Source: Periplaneta americana
Taxonomy: Eukaryota; Arthropoda; Insecta; Blattodea; Blattidae
Length of the DNA: 64,000 nt
Direction: 5' to 3'
Assembly (NCBI RefSeq): GCF_040183065.1
Contig: NC_091125.1
Coordinates: 127,145,621-127,209,620 of the forward strand
Below are positions 1 to 12,425 of this stretch, in pieces (within the stretch, counting starts at the first letter, position 1; each line of letters opens with the position of its first letter). Both the position numbers and the translations under genes were made by a program. The notes beneath the pieces were generated by a model, which did no database searches, had not been told where the DNA came from, and saw nothing but the letters and a program-made list of their open reading frames with translations.

Positions 1-1302
1 CTCCTAGTTGTGTTATAGTCTGGTTGAATGCAAGATCGTTAGATGGCAGCGGTAGCGAGCTTCCTGCACGACCAGTCGGTTTCTATTTCCCGCCCATGCG
101 CTGATTCAGAGGAGGATCTCCTCCCTCTCCGTTCATTTACTCGCTTTAAAACTCTGCTTCTTTCTCTGGCCGCTAGTGCGCTGTTGTCTATGTGTGCTAA
201 CTGCAGTAAAGGAGGAATGGATTGGCTTTCCTCCACACAAACAATCTCGCATCTTTCTCACAGTTTTCTAGCAGCACATGAGCGCGCATCGTTTAAAACT
301 CGATCAATCGAGGTTTTCTTATAGCTGAGAACTTAAAAATATCGAATCTTCCTTGAATTTCAAGGCATATATTTTATTTCTTATTTACTTTCAAAAGAAG
401 AAAAATGTGAGGAGGACGTTCTTCCCTTCCCTCCCCCGAGGAACCGCCACTGGTTCTTTTCCTCTTTGACTGTACATTTTAATCATATTCCTTATAGTAG
501 CTGCAGATCGAGGTACGTACAGTGTGGAGAAATGACTGTGCCATAGCTTCGCGCGGTGTAATAAATGCTGCGCGCGCACACGGAAAATAGTACCCGAGCT
601 ATCACAGTAGGGGAGAGGAAAACGGTGGGGATAGTTGTTATTGTTGTGTCAGCGAAACATATTTGCGGAGTTTGAATATATATTTGCGGAGCTTGATAAC
701 ACCAAAAAATAATATTACACCTATTGTACTTCTTTTTCCACATGTATTTTAACTATTCTTTCTGACATACGAATAGGTAACTGACAACCAACAAGTGTTT
801 TATAAAACATAATACTACCGTGTTGGTTATGATTGTGAATTATGACTTTATGACCTGTCTTGGTTTTTAGGGAATCTGAATAACTACAGACTCGGAGAGA
901 TTTTAGTTTGTTGTTACTACAGTTTACAGCACTACAAGCATTTATTTTATTCAGAGACTTTATTATAAAATTATTTAAAAGTTATTAACAACCCACGCCC
1001 TTTTCATAAGAACGTGCTGGCATTAGCAATATTGGTCTATGGTATTATTATTATTTTTATTATTATAATAAATAGAAAACTGTCAGCACAATAATGTGCC
1101 TTGATTAATAGTCAAGTACCTTATAAATGAAATCACATCAAAACAAAATCAATCCTAGCAAACCTATGACCTATTGCTTCACCTATTGCTACAATTTCTA
1201 TGTTAATTGAAGTTAAAATTTCATCAAACCTGTATATTCATTTGTTCGCACGTACGTCATATTAGCAATAAACCTCAGTGCATGTAACTGTATCGTATAA
1301 GT
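1..1302. other. No convincing gene
   Basis: The first 330 bases are less AT-rich and have short open frames on both strands, with no splice or homology support. The remainder is AT-rich and unremarkable apart from a small ATT/TTA tract near 1043. Confidence 0.5.
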
Positions 1303-1313
1303 AGGATAAGTTA

Positions 1314-1574
1314 GTCCACACCTATGGAGTGATGGTTAGCGCGTCTGGCCGCGAAACCAGGTGGAACGAGTTCGATTCCCGGTCGGGACAAGTTACCTGG
1401 TTAAGGTTTTTTCCGGGGTTTTCTCTCAACCCAATATGAGCAAATGCTGGGTAACTTTCGGTGCTGGACCACGGACTCATTTCACCGGCATTATCACCTT
1501 CATCTCATTCAGACGCTAAATAACCTAAGATGTTTATAAAGCGTCGTAAAATAATTTACTAGAATATTATATAA
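1314..1574 (+). mobile_element. tRNA-derived SINE, family A
   Basis: Head with A box GGAGTGATGGTTAGCGCG and B box GAGTTCGATTCCCGGTCGGG. Body has CAACCCAATATGAGCAAATG, and the end CGCTAAATAACC...GCGTCGTAAAATAA. Flanked by an 11-bp duplication, AGGATAAGTTA (1303-1313 and 1575-1585). Most common SINE in the window. Confidence 0.92.
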
Positions 1575-1890
1575 AGGATAAGTTACCTCTCACCACAGTT
1601 TAACTGTCGGGAGACTCCTGACGCACATGACGTTATTCAAAAGTCGTTTCAAAGATCGAAAACAACCTTCCGTAGTTACTAAGCCAAAGCACTGTGTTCT
1701 CTTGTTTTCAAATTCTCAATGTCTACTCATTTCTAAATAAGACCTACTGAAGGTGACTCAGGAGAAGACGAATGTGGAGTGAGGAAAAAGGATAGTAACA
1801 GATAACGTTACGACAGCAGTGCAATACTTGTACTAATAGTAAGCAGAAAAGATGTTTCCGCTTACTAGTAGCCTAGATCATATATACTAA

Positions 1891-3711
1891 CAGATAGCTC
1901 TTTTATATAGGCTTTAGGGTTTGCAGTCGAGGCCGGCTTGATGTAGTTCAATAATCGTCAACAGATGGCACAACGACCAACACCATCACGAGACACGAAC
2001 TCTGAACCGGTCTGGTCGGTCTAAATCGATTATTTCCTGCTTACGAGATTATCTCGTATGTACTGTCGACAACTGATGACCATGGATAAATATTATTGGC
2101 CTATATGACCTCGGCAAGTTCGGAACGAGGGAGCTAAATATAGTTGTCACGTGGGCGAAGCGAAGAGATAAGATAAAGTACGCCTTTGTATTGAATAGAA
2201 TGCAATACAATCTCTCGGCGCAAAGCCAATGTACCTATATAGAATATAGAATATGTAGACCATGTTATAAAGTTATCGGTCGGCTAAATTATGATTCGTT
2301 ATCTCTTCTGTTTTTATATATTTGTCGTGAATATTATTTATATTATCAACTGAGTGTATAACATAATTTATCCGTTAATTGATATTTTACTAAGATAAAT
2401 CCAAAGAATAATGGGAAATAAGGGACCAAACACTGAAAAATAAATAAAATAAGAGAATTTGACGTTCATAATTATAATGTTGTCGGAGTTTCGTTATACT
2501 TTACTTTGAATTATTTTAACTTGCACCACAAAAACGTATGAAAATTAATGTTAACATTACCTATTTAGTTATGATAGTAGTATATTGGAAAATTTGTGCA
2601 TATAGCCTGATTACAATATATAAGTAATACTATCCTAACCTAAGCAATAGTAGTCTTGTTTATTTCATACATGTTCGTATAATTATACAAAAACAAGAAT
2701 AATCTAGTTCGCAGCCTGTGATGTCTCGTTTACAGTATTATATAATATACATATTACGATATTTACTAGGTACTTTAACAATATATAGTTAATAATATAA
2801 AATATACAGGCCTAATCCATTACCAAGAAATACCCCTTCCCTCACATTTTCAATACTGTTTACCTCAAAAGGCCTTCAAATCTTAAAAACTATTAGACAC
2901 TGGATTAAAATAGTCATGTTGATGTAGGCCTACAACATTACATTTTTTTGTTACTACTCCTGATCCCATTTTAACAGTTTCAGGTTTTGTAATTTGTAAC
3001 AATACTAACAATACTGATGGGTCATTCCATAGTGACACACATAACATTTTCGAAGTAACTATGATCTTCACAGGATATTTAATTAAATACTTAAGAGTTT
3101 ATGAAAGAGACATCACTGTCTTTTAACGTAAGCATTCCAAAATATAAACAGAAAATCTTAATGAAAAGGAATAATTAATCGTGTAAAAAATATGAAATAT
3201 TATATGGTGTGACGAACATTTTCTTGCCACTTAATTTATTACCAAAATGGAAAATATTCATATTATTGTTCCAAATGACATAAATAGTTGTTTTCCAAAG
3301 AATTAAGACACTTGTGTAGTACATGTAACTGCTGACATACTTTAATCAAAATAACAGTGCCATTAACAAATAAAATATTACGAATTATATTGTGACACAC
3401 GAACATTTCTGCCAAGTTGATTACTATTTTTTTCAGATGCATATCGAGATTTATACACAGTGCCTACAGTTCTTATTATACAAAGCAACACTTGATTACA
3501 CTAAAATACACATTCAGATTTAAAATGTTCTTGGTTATTTACAACCATATGTGGTGATATCTCCTGTGTAATATCATGTGCTGAATATACCAATATAGGC
3601 TATCTATTTTTCCTCCCATTTGTAGTACTTTCCTTTCTTGAACATCACGGAAACTTTAAATTCATCACCACAAGCTTTTGTAACTTCCTCTGCTTATCTG
3701 ACGTCTTTTTT
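1891..3711. other. No recognised feature
   Basis: AT-rich sequence between the left inverted arm and the SINE at 3712. Stops in all frames; nothing recognised. Confidence 0.5.
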
Positions 3712-3962
3712 TTAAATTGATTATTTAACGATATTGTATCAACTACTAGGTTATTTAGCCTCGATGGGATTGGTGATAGTGAAATGATATTTGGCGAGAT
3801 GAGGTTGAGGATTCGCCATAGATTACATGACATTCGCCTTACAATTGGGGAAAACCTCGGAAAAAACCTCAACCAGGTAACTTGTCCCAATCAGGATTTG
3901 AACCCGGGCCCACTCATTTCACGGTCAGATGTGCCTACCATTACTCCACAGCAGTGGACCGA
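3712..3962 (-). mobile_element. tRNA-derived SINE, family B body with family A-like head
   Basis: The left two thirds match family B (TTTAACGATATTGTATCAAC, GATATTTGGCGAGATGAGG). The head region (GGTAACTTGTCCCAATCAGG, GAACCCGGGCCCACT, TTACTCCACAGCAGTGGACC) resembles family A, so it is a mosaic subfamily or recombinant. No target duplication was recognised. Confidence 0.75.
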
Positions 3963-4059
3963 ACATGGGTTATGTACATTAATTCTTTTGACTTTCAGTT
4001 AGCTTTCTTAAGAATACGCATAAAGAAATGTAGTGTTTTCAGGCTATCCTTGTAATATT

Positions 4060-4390
4060 AGTGACTTATTTCAACCAGTTTGTTACTAAAATATATACAG
4101 TACCTAAGTGTTTACTTGTGGCACTGGTGATCCATTTAATTGGTATATGAGACGAATTTAATTTTGTGTTTTACAGAAGGATACATATTGATTTACTTTT
4201 GCTCACATTGATTTTAATTTTATTTGTTGTAGTCCAGTTTTCAATAACGTCAAGCTAGTTTTGCAAGGCGGTGATACAAGATTTATCACTAATTTTTTCT
4301 ATATATATTATACAGTCATCCACGAATAACCTTGCCTGAGAAGTGGCATTTCTATTCAAATCCTACAATAATTTTCAGTAAATATTTTGC
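4060..4390 (-). mobile_element. CR1-like LINE reverse transcriptase fragment
   Basis: Minus strand shows ARLFVDDCIIYIEKISDKS, LDVIENWTTTNKIKINVSKS and KSI, corresponding to the F/YADD catalytic block and following palm region of the LINE at 56 kb (LFADDCIIY, MKINGSKSKS). The first residue of the motif is changed (FVDD) and frames are broken. Confidence 0.75.
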
Positions 4391-5847
4391 ACCGAGAAGC
4401 TATTATACATTTAATTTTACTTCTGAGACCAGTGAAATATATGCCAATTTTATTAGAAAGGTGCATGTATAATTATCCAATAGCATGATGTTATCTGCAA
4501 CAAAAACTAAAGGGCATGAAAGAAAAGAAGAAAACATTAATGCTGTGGTTCTTAGAGTTCCATTAGAGTTACACGTTCATTGTCCACTGAAAGTTGTATT
4601 TCTCTATTGAAGTGTAAAAGAGAAACTCTCATAAATTATGTCAGAAACAAAGAGAAAGGCACCACCCAAATATGTGGGATAATTAATTTAATAACGTTAT
4701 TACCGGGACTTGAAAAAAGCAATCATATGTAATGGGTGGGGAAAAAAATACTTTTTAATCGCGCTTCTATAGTTCGACAATGCAGACTATTCAGAGTTTT
4801 GCCTGACAGGTGAGCTACCATAAATTCCTTGAAGTCCTAGTTATTATTGAAGCCAAATGTGTGTCTATTGTCAAGAGTCCATTTTATTTATACTTGTTAA
4901 GACATCATTCATAGACTAGTTACCACTTTCAGTTTTGATACTACATACATTGAAATTAATCTATTATTATTCGTCCTATTTATACATTTATATTGAATGA
5001 TTCGGTCTACCTTCATAACACATCTCATCAACAATACTCGATAAAGTTGAATTAGCTTCCATGCTGCGTTGTATTTATTTTGTCATGTTCCTATAGCAGG
5101 AATATTAAATAGGAATTCCTTAAAACAGATTTATATTCACTCCTATGCCTTTATATAGAATACCAGTACATATACTGTATTTCTTAAGATTTGGTTACTT
5201 TATAAACAGTATGTTAGTGCAAGAACTCTTTTTTTCATATTTAATAATTCTGGCATGTGTCATTAAATATGCTTGAGACCTCTGTCTCTCTGAATTACTC
5301 TTTACTAACTGGAAACATATTCCAAATTTATATTTTAAAAAAGTATTAAAATATCCTCACAATTTAGAGCATAACAATTCCCGAAATAATCATCCTACAT
5401 TAAATTATTAAGATAAAAATGATTCAATCTATCGCTTGTAACAATACCTTTATGGTCCTAATAAATTAAGAAATAATTTACATCCAACAGATTTATTTTA
5501 AAATGGCCTGCAGTTATTATTTTGAATTTTATTGTACCTTAATAAATTGAGTTAAGGTACAATAAAATTTCATCAAGTTTCAAACAAAGTAATTCCATCT
5601 TTCCAACAGGGGGACAATAAATACTTAAAGTAATGCTAAACTCGAAAAACTTATTGATGCAACTTAATTTCATATTCTATACCACTAGCACCAAAAAAAA
5701 AAAAGTATCTTATTGTTCATACTGATTCAAGATGAATAGTTTCTTAGTGTTTGTCCATTCCACTTTTTTTATTGTCCTTCCCATTTCTATTTCTCTCATT
5801 TTTAGTAGGTACTTCACATGTAATATATGTTTTATTTTAATACATAT
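4391..5847. other. No recognised gene
   Basis: AT-rich; contains only the 17-bp hairpin at 5526. No open frame with a recognisable motif. Confidence 0.5.
5526..5568. repeat. Perfect 17-bp hairpin
   Basis: ATTTTATTGTACCTTAA (5526-5542) and TTAAGGTACAATAAAAT (5552-5568) are exact inverse repeats around a 9-base loop. No T-run or neighbouring gene is evident; possibly a MITE remnant. Confidence 0.8.
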
Positions 5848-5863
5848 AATGACCATGAAGATA

Positions 5864-5999
5864 AAATGGATTTGAGGGAGGTGGGGTATGATGATAGAGA
5901 CTGGATTAATCTTGCACAGGATAGGGACCGATGGTGGGCTTATGTGAGGGCGGCAATGAACCTTCGGGTTCCTTAAAAGCCATTTGTAAGTAAGTAAGT
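5864..5999 (+). mobile_element. Severely 5'-truncated RTE-like LINE 3' end
   Basis: Encodes the last residues of the ORF (KMDLREVGYDDRDWINLAQD, RDRWWAYVRAAMNLRVP) followed by a (TAAG)n tail. Flanked by a 16-bp duplication AATGACCATGAAGATA (5848-5863 and 6000-6015). A clean example of target-primed insertion. Confidence 0.92.
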
Positions 6000-6499
6000 A
6001 ATGACCATGAAGATATTTGGATATGTCTTACAAAATTCTTGCTGAAGACCATTGTGGTAATATTCTGCCGCATCTGTAGTTTGTACATTTCGAAATTTTC
6101 GTGCTTCAGCCCAGAATTCAGGCGGGGGGAGGGGAGGTTGATGTGCCAATGTAGTTTTCCAGAATATAATAATATTCAAAACATTCTCTAATAGGAGGGG
6201 CCTCTGATATTAGCTCTGCAAAAAATCTGATACCGGTACTTCTGTTGCTGGTAAATAAGAAAGAACGAAATATAAAAATTTTTAACCACTTTCGAATTTC
6301 AGGTGCTTTGTGTCTCAGCTGCTGGTTTGATATACTGTTTGTTTCCTTTAATTTTCCAGAGCAAAAACTGTCCTAAGCGAAATTTACACTCTGTAATTTT
6401 AACACTGGGAACATTTATTTTGGCAGCATTGTGTGATGCTATTTCATAATATAACAAGAGCTTTGAAATGATTAACTGCTAACTACTTACCTGGGTGAA

Positions 6500-7462
6500 G
6501 CGGTTCCTGTGATTTCTGAAGTGAAAACCGTTCAATTTATAAGGAATTTTTTTGTGGAGATGCAGTTGATTGTATATGCAAGGTGTAAAAGTGCCTAAAC
6601 TAACTGACCCCAGTGCTGTCATGGAGGCCACATGAGGCCATATATCGTATGGAACCTACAATTTTTTTTAATTAATCGTATGGGGAAATGAAAATTTTGT
6701 CTGTAAGGAGCCATACGGCATATGGTGCCTAAGTTTTGTACGTGGAGATCTATACAGATCTTAGATCATCTCTTCCTGTTCCTACTGTACCTATTTTGTT
6801 TGATGTTCATAAACAAAAATTATCCACCTCTTCAGCACTGGAATCCAGAATTATATAAAATAATGGTTGAAAAACAAGAAGTGCTGCAAATATACACTCC
6901 AAGATTCATCGAGACAAGTGTGCATCTATGGTGGTGCTACATGGTGTATTCTTTAAATCAAACTTGTACAATTAAATTGTAAAGCAAAACAATTTATTTA
7001 CTTCTTCTTTAATATTAAAAAAAAATAATTAAATGGCAATTGGAGAGATAGAGAGAGGAGAGTAAAATATATTTCAAGGGAGAAAACAAGGGGTGGGGTG
7101 TATGGCCAAGAAAAAAATTACCATGACAGCACTGACCAAACCTAACCTGTTTACAGACTCGTGTATGCAAGGTGAATAAGCGGAGTATGAAGGAAACTAC
7201 CTCAGCGCTAGTTTAACTGTTATAGATGAACTATATAAAGAATTTCAAGTGTCAATATTGTCTCAAAGGTTTCTGTGTAACAAACTTCATTTAGAAATGT
7301 CCATCTGCGATTATGTTAACTGCAGAAGAAGGAAGAAATATTGTCGTCATATGAAGTTACTCAAATTTCCAATTAAGGACAAGGAAAGGCTACAAAAATT
7401 ATTTTTGATTTCACCCTTATAAATTGAACTATTTTCACTTCAGAAATCACCGTAACTACCTC
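6500..7462. mobile_element. Inverted-repeat element with a second one nested inside
   Basis: The outer pair: TGATTTCTGAAGTGAAAACC with GTTCAATTTATAAGG (6509-6543), and its inverse at about 7418-7456. The inner pair: CAGTGCTGTCATGG (6611-6624) and CCATGACAGCACTG (7121-7134). The inner element is flanked by direct repeats resembling GTATGCAAGGTG (near 6578 and 7163), suggesting an insertion into the outer one. No coding sequence. Confidence 0.6.
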
Positions 7463-8750
7463 AGCACTAGTTTCAGTAATTTAAGGACCAGTATAAAGTA
7501 AATTTGATTAAAGTTAGAAAGAAATTCGTAAGGGAGGCGGTCAGGAGGGATTGAGGTTGTCTACTAATTCGTTACAAACAACTATTATAGGCTATTTCAT
7601 TTGACTAACGATGATTTGTAGAGAGCAAAATACCTACAGTAGGGTAAAGAATCTAAATCAGTACGTTTATGAGAACGGATATAAAAGTGTCAGGAAAATA
7701 ACAGAATTACCGTATATTGCAATTAACTCTGCATTGGCAGAGAAACCGCACAGGGTATCTTAAATCTGTTGAAAATTAGAAAATTGTGTAAAAAAAAAAT
7801 GCATTCAGAGCGAATTTTCCAGCCTGATAATATCTCGCCCACGTTATGGACATAATTCAATACCGTAAGACTGATATGAAACGAATACTTGAACAATTTG
7901 TTAAACAAAGACGATGTTCAGTAGTTATTTAACAACATACAGAGCAAATAAAAACACAAACGCATATTCTAGCAATAGTTCAGATGAAAAGAAAATGATT
8001 AGTACGACCGCTTATTTGTAAAAAGAACACTGCCAGCTGTGTAGCCTACATGAAGCAATATATCAGGTCTACGTTATGAACACGTTGAATTTAATGTGGA
8101 CGAGAAATGTACAGTTATTATTTATCTGCTTCAATATCGCATCATATAATACACCTGTAAAATGAAAACGTGTAGGGGGAGGGAGTTGTAATTCTTCCCC
8201 TTTCGGATAAATTTCAGAAGAGGGATACCTGCTTTTCCTTCATATTCAAAAATTGTAATCTTGGTCACACAAAATAAATTAGTGCCTTTTCGTGAGCATC
8301 ATGATGTGCATTCAACAAACGCAGACAAATCTGCTCTTTTTAGTATTTTGTGATAGTTGTTGCTAGGGAGGTATTGTATACTGAAAATTAAAAACAATTA
8401 GATATCGTACATCAAATGATGACAGATTATATATTGAACGCAAACAACATTATATCAGCCATGTACCAAAATGTCATCTATGTGTGTTGATGAATTTGGG
8501 TAAAACAAGCTTCTGTATGCTACAATTTAGCGACACATCAAAGTCTTATTGTAACATAACCTCACTTTACAATGAGAAAGAAATTTGGAGGTGGCATCAC
8601 GTAAAAAAGTCTTCCCACAGTCGTATTACTCTATGTACTTTTCAGGTACTCTGCCATCTAGTGTTTGTTATTGCAAGCTCATTTCTCGACACTAGCGACG
8701 CATAGCGTCCGTTATTTTCCAGTTGCGTCCAAATTTAACATAAGCTTGAG
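7463..8750. other. No recognised feature
   Basis: AT-rich sequence inside the 7.1-kb inverted-repeat interval; short frames only. Confidence 0.5.
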
Positions 8751-8912
8751 CGATCTGTTTTATATATGATCTAGGCTAGTAGTTACAATTATTTCAAGTG
8801 TCGTCGTAATGTTATCTGTTCACCACCCTTTCTCCTCACTCCGTGCTCGTCTTCTCCTGAGTCACCAACTATAGTGATATAGGCCTAGTTATTACTTCGT
8901 TGTTTTTTATAC

Positions 8913-9310
8913 GTACAGTAATGGCGAAAAAAACCGGACCGACTCTTGTAGCTGATTTCAGAGCCTTGTTCACTCCAGAGCACGATAGACTGGTAACTAA
9001 GACTTTCGTAGTTCGAATCCTGCCTGGGAAGGAAACTTTTTTTGTTCCTTATTCAAAATTATTCCCAATACTTTTTCGATTGCAGCGATATTTTACTACT
9101 TAATTAATTTATTATTCCCAGAACATGAATTTTACCAGCAATCGAAAAGTATTGGGAATAAATTTGAATAAGGAACAAAAAAAGTTTCCTTCCCAGGCAG
9201 GATTCGAACCACGAAAGTCTTAGTTACCAGTCTATCGTGCTCTTCAGTGAACAAGGCTCTCAAATCAGCTACAAGAGTCGGTCCGGTTTTCTTTTTTGCC
9301 ACTACTGTAC
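8913..9310. mobile_element. Foldback element with about 174-bp inverted arms
   Basis: The left arm (8913-9086) begins GTACAGTAATGGCG, then ACCGGACCGACTCTTGTAGC. The right arm (9138-9310) is its inverse and ends GCCACTACTGTAC. Each arm carries a tRNA-like B box, GTTCGAATCCTGCCTGGGAA, so the arms may be two head-to-head copies of a tRNA-derived repeat. The core is the one amplified in the array at 21165-22215. Confidence 0.8.
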
Positions 9311-9339
9311 ATAGGTTTCTTCGTTCATTAATTCATTCA

Positions 9340-9860
9340 TTCATAGCGTTCTACCCAAGGACAGGTCTTTCACTCCAAATTTAGCATTCTCCAATCTTTC
9401 CTATTTTCTGCCTTCCTCATATCTCCGCATATAATCCACATATCTTAATGTCGCATATCATTTGAAATCTTATTCTGCCCCGAACTCCTTTTCCATTCAC
9501 CATTCCTTCCATTGCATTCTTTAGTAGGTAGACAGTTTCTTCTCAGCCAGTAACACAGCCAATTCTTTTTTCTATTTGTCATCAGTTTCAGCAACATTCT
9601 TTCTTCACCCACTCTTTCCAACACAGATTCGTTTCTTATTCTGTCTGTCCATTTCACACGCTCCATTCTTCTCCATATTCACATTTCAAATGCTTCTAGT
9701 CGCTTCTCTTCACTTCGTCGTAACGTCCATGTTTTTTCCCCATACAATATCACACTCCACACAAAGCACTTCACTAGTCTCTTCCTTTAGTTCTTTTTCC
9801 AGAGGTCCGCAAAAGGTACTCTTTTTTTTTTTAAAGCTTCCTTTTCCATTACTATCTTCC
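9340..9860 (-). mobile_element. LINE fragment, MERVKWTDR C-terminal region
   Basis: Minus strand encodes MERVKWTDRIRNESVLERVG, EERMLLKLMTNRKKNWLCYW and LRRNCL, a characteristic C-terminal stretch of an arthropod RTE-like LINE. Upstream coding is recognisable only in pieces to about 9860; no complete domain remains. Confidence 0.75.
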
Positions 9861-10282
9861 TTTTGACTTCCTGGCAGCAGTTCATGTTACCTGTGACAAT
9901 GTTAAATCCGTATGTCCTATAACCAGAAAAAGACACTGTATATCTCATTTACTTGTATTTCTAATAGGTATTAGTTGAATATTTGGTGCAGTTTCAATAA
10001 GAAATAGAATTGTTAATGTATATTGTTTCACTGTGTTTTTTTTTTCTTTTCATATCTTACATTTCTTTTATTTTTATAATTTTTGTGAAATTTGTTATGA
10101 AGTTAGATTAGTTGTAGGCCCTAACGGTGATAATGATACGGTAGTAATAATAATAACTGTTGTTAGTATTATTTTTGTTTTTAAGTTTCAAACTGGGCAT
10201 AATTATAGCACGAATGGCCGTACGGGCTCGTGCGAAGAATCTTGTGTACTTGAGTTTGTATAATTTATTATGCATCAATAAA

Positions 10283-10285
10283 TGC

Positions 10286-10334
<49 letters not shown>

Positions 10335-10339
10335 GTCTG

Positions 10340-10397
<58 letters not shown>

Positions 10398-10410
10398 CAT
10401 CCATCCATCC
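10283..10410. repeat. (GTCT)n(ATCT)n(CATC)n compound microsatellite
   Basis: Runs of GTCT, then ATCT, then CATC abut the 3' end of a minus-strand SINE. The three successive registers suggest stepwise expansion of the SINE tail. Confidence 0.95.
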
Positions 10411-10610
10411 AGCTCGCAACTGTCGAGGTTATATCAGCGTCGCCAGTGTGCCGGAATTTTGTCCCGCACTTCTTTTACATGCCAGTAAATCTACTGACAT
10501 GAGCCTGTCGCATTTAGCACACTTAAATGCCATCGACCTGGCCTGGGATCGAACCCGCAACATCGGACATAGAAGGCCAGCGCTATACCAACTGCGCCAA
10601 CCAGGCCGAC
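10411..10610 (-). mobile_element. tRNA-derived SINE, family C
   Basis: On the minus strand the head reads GGTTGGCGCAGTTGGTATAG with B box GCGGGTTCGATCCCAGGC. The body contains ATGCCATCGACCTGG and CATGCCAGTAAAT (plus strand). Its 3' end runs straight into the tetranucleotide tract at 10283-10410, which is probably an expanded SINE tail. Confidence 0.88.
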
Positions 10611-10788
10611 TGTGACAATGTCAATCTGTACTTAATATGTACGGCAATTGAACAATAAAATATTATATTGAATTACTTCAATCCTGTAACTTCTTAGACT
10701 TTCCTTGAGATAATATTTACATAATTTCGAGATAAGATAATAAAAAAAGCAGGTGATAAAATCCCCAAAAGATTTCAATAGATCTCAG

Positions 10789-10874
10789 TTCCACAGAACT
10801 AGTCACTGAGAACGCTGCAATGCCAAAAAGCAGCGAGTCAGAGGAAGACAGCGAGAAATCCTGCGGCCTTTTCG
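10789..10874 (+). CDS. Possible acidic exon with strong splice donor
   Basis: From a possible acceptor (ATCTCAG, ending 10788) an open frame reads STELVTENAAMPKSSESEED, then SEKSCGLFG, and stops at a consensus donor (G|GTAAGT at 10875). Other acceptors at 10781 and 10795 also fit. The exon lies just outside the left end of a hAT element. No partner exon was found, so gene, strand context and reading frame are inference. Confidence 0.3.
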
Positions 10875-12102
10875 GTAAGTATTTAGATTAATATTTTGTG
10901 TCTCAGTCTTTGTTTGCTTGATATCGCTGGCTATAAAGCAGTGATGTCAACGAGAGCGCAAACGTGCTCACAGCCCGTATGCGCTGATCAGAGCACGTAA
11001 TGCACGCAGGTACAAGTCACCGGTGAACACAAGGGTTGTACATTACACATTGATGAAGAAGTCGTTCAGTAAGTTTCAGGCCGACTAGACTCTTAACTTC
11101 TTGTGTAAGTGAAAGATGAGGTTGGCTTGTGGAAATTATTTAGGTGTAAATACAAGCAGTGTCGAACGCCTGAATTTATTAGTTCATCTACAGAATGATA
11201 TAATATTCAAATTAGTTTGCTTTTATTGATATTAAATAGTAGTAAATGTATGTAAAGATATATTGTAGAGCTTGTTCCTCACAGCATTGTATTTTTGTTT
11301 ATAGAATAAAGTACAAACAAAAGTGTGTGCTGCTAATGGAGGAAATTCGTTAAATGTCGGTTAGGAGTTGTGTCTACAAATTGTCCAGATTTTCGTACAT
11401 AAATTCTCAGTTTAACGATGTTTCTTACTATTACGATATTGTTCTGTCCAGATATGTTGACTCACGTGAATATTTATAAGAATTCATAATAGAAAAACAG
11501 AGACAGTCCAGAACTAGTTGACTCTACATGGATCGAGGAATGTAACTTTCTCAAGGATATAGGGTAAACTAGGTAGTTATTGACCAGTATACGGTGATTG
11601 ACCGGTTCCTTTTTTCAAGTATATTGTGAATAAACCACGATCGTGATTTCACTTTTTGCTGCATATACCTCTAGTAGCAATCCTTATTTGTGGTTAGTTG
11701 TCGCTGTTCATCCCACTGAGTTAGTGTCTGTTGTCTGAGAGGACTGAAATCGATTGGAAATGCAACTGAAAGTAAACAAGTGTAAGTAACTAGAGAAATT
11801 GCTAAGAATAATGCACGCAATAATTTATTTATTCTGCAAAGGATACATAAATTCTGGTGCTCGTTTTTACACTCACAGTGTGAGAAAAGGTATAAGGTTT
11901 CCGTCCACAGAATATTATTTTGTTAAAGTTTTTATATGACATAAAAATGCCCCGTGGTCAATCACTATAAAGTGTATGTCCGCAAACTACAGTGATTGGT
12001 CGTTCATAAATTATTTGTTAGAATAATGACCAATTTGCTCCAATTCTATATATGTTATCGGTTAAATGATGGGGATTTTTACAGGACTGATACTATATTA
12101 TA

Positions 12103-12336
12103 ATGCCTAAGCCAGGTAAAGTGCATTATACAGGGGAAGCTTTACGAAACGCTACAGAACCTGTCCACAGTGGATTTGATTTAAATGAAGCTGCCAAGAA
12201 GTTTGGTGTCCTAAAAGCAACCTTAGCGTCCAGAAGCAAATATCCCGTTGAAGGAAAAGTGTTCTTTGGTTCTCGTCCAGTGCTGGGTGAAGCCATTTGT
12301 AATAACATCAGAGAAATGACACACACTTGCTTCTGA
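12103..12336 (+). CDS. N-terminal helix-turn-helix remnant of a pogo-like transposase
   Basis: A 77-codon open frame. Residues 9-45 show the pattern Y-x-E-A-L...A...G-x-x-x-x-x-A-A-K-K-F-G-V...T-L, characteristic of the pogo/CENP-B N-terminal DNA-binding fold. The frame stops shortly after; no second helix-turn-helix or DDD/DDE segment follows, so the protein cannot catalyse transposition. Family placement is by motif recall. Confidence 0.55.
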   Translation: MPKPGKVHYTGEALRNATEPVHSGFDLNEAAKKFGVLKATLASRSKYPVEGKVFFGSRPVLGEAICNNIREMTHTCF

Positions 12337-12425
12337 TAAGGCACAAAAGAGAAAAATGGAAGAAGAGGCAAGAGAAGGAAGGAAGCGAATAAGAAATTAA
12401 AGAAAAGGCAGCGAGAAGAGTTCTT

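Larger units (their letters stand above)
1752..8866. mobile_element. 7.1-kb interval bounded by about 120-bp inverted repeats
   Basis: The left arm starts GGTGACTCAGGAGAAGACGA (1752) and passes through GAGTGAGGAAAAAGG, AACAGATAACGTTACGAC and AGTAGCCTAGATCATATATA to about 1890. The right arm (about 8750-8866) is its inverse, ending CTTCTCCTGAGTCACC. Inside are LINE, SINE and MITE fragments and no recognisable transposase. It could be one large TIR element or two solo copies of a smaller repeat in opposite orientation. No target duplication was found. Confidence 0.5.

Noticed and set aside
43-324. 93-codon plus-strand frame at the left edge (and a 65-codon frame opposite)
   Set aside because: Slightly GC-richer than its surroundings but without recognisable motif, splice support or homology.
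1752-8866. A virus-like or capsid-bearing large element
   Set aside because: Only the inverted arms were seen; no capsid, protease, polymerase or integrase frame is present.
10160-10615. 151-codon frame with CLSVCLSV and IYLS repeats
   Set aside because: It is a translated tetranucleotide microsatellite joined to a SINE.
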